Below, in pieces: positions 22,086 through 22,938 of a stretch of DNA of 22,938 bases. Position 1 is the stretch's first letter. The number at the start of each line of letters is the position of its first letter. The position numbers were made by a program, and so were the translations under genes. Location of the stretch: positions 1 to 22,938 of the forward strand of contig JBDKRG010000012.1 of assembly GCA_039683515.1 (NCBI GenBank). Reading direction: 5' to 3'. The notes below the pieces were generated by a model. The model had not been told where the DNA came from. It made no database searches and worked only from the letters and a program-made list of their open reading frames with translations. The stretch comes from JAJFUE01 sp039683515 (GTDB lineage: Bacteria > Sumerlaeota > Sumerlaeia > MVZB01).

Positions 22086-22547
22086 ATGATGACGAAACCA
22101 AACATTTACTCGCTTTTCGGGCTCTCCGGGCTCCTCATCCTGGCCCTCCTCGCCGCCGGCTGCGGCAAGGAGCCGATGGCGGCGGACACGTTGTTCAGCG
22201 AAAAAGGGACCTACACCGCGCCCAACAAGTCGCTGTCGGTCGAGATCGACGACGCCGAGAAGGGACAGCTGCGCTACCGGTTCATTTTCGCCAACGGCTA
22301 TAAAACCGAATACCAGTCCTTCCCCGCCGACAAGGCATGGTTCATGTGCTTCGACGGCGGCGACAGGCTGTGGATCCACATCCCGGACGTCAGGACCGTC
22401 TACTGGTACAGCAGCAGCTTCAACCAGCTCGTCCCGCACGACATGATGCCGCCGACGCAGTCGGACTGGCAGCTCATGCCGAAGAATTTCCGCGACAAGC
22501 TGCCCGAGAAATTCAAGCCCAAACCGGCCCCGCGCGGCCGGCGCTAG
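22086..22547 (+). CDS. small lipoprotein of unknown function
   Basis: A 153-residue protein with a type II signal peptide: charged start MMTKPN, hydrophobic core LFGLSGLLILALLAAG and the lipobox LAAGC, with the lipidated Cys at 26. The mature domain is short and rich in aromatic residues (YRFIFANGYKTEY, KAWFMCFDGGDRLWIHI, VYWYSSSF), suggesting a small beta-structured fold. It ends in a basic P/K/R tail (KPKPAPRGRR). The first of two adjacent ATGs is annotated; neither has a strong ribosome site. It probably belongs with the membrane protein gene 36 bp upstream. The family is not recognised. Confidence 0.78.
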   Translation: MMTKPNIYSLFGLSGLLILALLAAGCGKEPMAADTLFSEKGTYTAPNKSLSVEIDDAEKGQLRYRFIFANGYKTEYQSFPADKAWFMCFDGGDRLWIHIPDVRTVYWYSSSFNQLVPHDMMPPTQSDWQLMPKNFRDKLPEKFKPKPAPRGRR

Positions 22548-22581
22548 GGGCTCTCCCGGATTAAGATCGTTTTAGTTTTTG

Positions 22582-22621
22582 AACCGCGAAGCGGTTTCAC
22601 ATCGCCACGTACTTCGCGGTT
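22582..22621. repeat. AACCGCGAAG inverted repeat
   Basis: AACCGCGAAG (22582-22591) and CTTCGCGGTT (22612-22621) are perfect 10-bp arms around a 20-nt loop. The left arm also pairs locally with GCGGTT. It lies 35 bp after the lipoprotein stop, downstream of a TTTTAGTTTTT stretch, and may help end that transcript. Confidence 0.65.
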
Positions 22622-22689
22622 TACCTGCAATTCGGGCGAGGCGCTATAGCCGCTGACAAATATTCTGCCTGAATGAATTTTGGTGTTCG

Positions 22690-22894
22690 CGAGGCCCGAA
22701 GGGCTGGCAGGCTGTAGCCGGGGCGCGAGCGCAGCGAGCCCCCGGTCAAGCGCCCCCATACGACCGAGCCCCGCAGGGGCGGCAGAAAACGATTGGTTTC
22801 TGCCGCCCCTCCGGGGCTCGAATTTTGATGCGACGCCAACCGGGGGTTCCCTTCGGTCACCCCCGGCTACAGCCTGCCGGCCCTTCGGGCCTCG
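22690..22894. repeat. 205-bp nested palindromic intergenic element
   Basis: Outer arms of 34 bp (22690-22723 and 22861-22894) with one mismatch. Inner arms of 24 bp (22765-22788 and 22797-22820) with one mismatch and an 8-nt loop. Between them sit two smaller GC-rich hairpins, CCGGGG...CCCCCGG on the left and ACCGGGGGT...ACCCCCGG on the right. The whole unit is nearly symmetric and could form a cruciform or a branched RNA. Confidence 0.85.
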
Positions 22895-22938
22895 GTTCGC
22901 AGCGACGTGAGAAAGCATGGTTGAGGACGCGGCTTATT

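Larger units (their letters stand above)
22548..22938. other. gene-free terminal region filled with repeats
   Basis: About 390 bp without a credible gene. It holds a small hairpin (22582-22621) and a 205-bp nested palindrome (22690-22894). The open frames on both strands here are by-products of the repeat sequence, with no ribosome site and no protein-like composition. Confidence 0.7.

Noticed and set aside
22544..22918. Open frames on both strands in the terminal repeat region
   Set aside because: They coincide with the nested palindrome and show no ribosome site or protein-like sequence.

Overview
This is a GC-rich bacterial chromosomal window with 13 convincing protein genes and no rRNA, tRNA, CRISPR array or transposase that I can see. 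Two lipoproteins with clear lipoboxes and a secreted protein with a cleavable signal peptide point to a cell with an envelope/periplasm. The mix of a BlaR1/BlaI pair with a very long non-penicillin-binding C-terminus, leucine-rich repeats, an ECF sigma factor fused to a membrane domain, and many short intergenic inverted repeats is what I associate with uncultured Planctomycetota-, Acidobacteriota- or candidate-phylum genomes. There is no marker gene here, so the phylum is inference only.

Layout. Positions 124-5276 (minus strand) hold a two-gene regulatory operon: a BlaI/MecI-type repressor followed 11 bp later by a giant M56 (BlaR1-type) membrane metallopeptidase. Its promoter carries two operator-like dyads. 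Positions 5503-7074 (minus) encode a B12-binding-type radical SAM protein, divergent from a small lipoprotein (7190-7630). Then, all on the minus strand, come an ECF sigma factor with a multi-pass membrane extension (7820-9517), a YahK-type zinc alcohol dehydrogenase (9664-10707), a glycosyltransferase whose C-terminus looks like a radical SAM domain without its cluster cysteines (10738-12747), and a serpin (12889-13995). On the plus strand follow a large secreted protein of unknown function (14195-16996) with a strong terminator, diaminopimelate decarboxylase lysA (17218-18480), aconitase B acnB (18665-21301), a small polytopic membrane protein (21351-22049) and a lipoprotein (22086-22547). 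The last 390 bp are a repeat region without a gene.

The genes do not form one pathway. lysA (lysine/peptidoglycan precursor) and acnB (TCA cycle) are housekeeping. The blaI-blaR pair and the membrane sigma factor are two separate envelope-to-transcription signalling devices. The glycosyltransferase and alcohol dehydrogenase are 30 bp apart and may be co-transcribed.

The most unusual aspects are: (1) acnB carries repeat DNA read in frame at three places, two of them copies of the same palindromic element, comparable in principle to Rickettsia palindromic elements; (2) the BlaR1-type protein has an LRR block sandwiched between two copies of a DUF3738-like domain; (3) the sigma factor appears to be an integral membrane protein; (4) a catalytically dead-looking radical SAM domain is fused to a glycosyltransferase; (5) nearly every intergenic gap holds a different short inverted or tandem repeat family, including an 82-bp hairpin present twice and a 205-bp nested palindrome.
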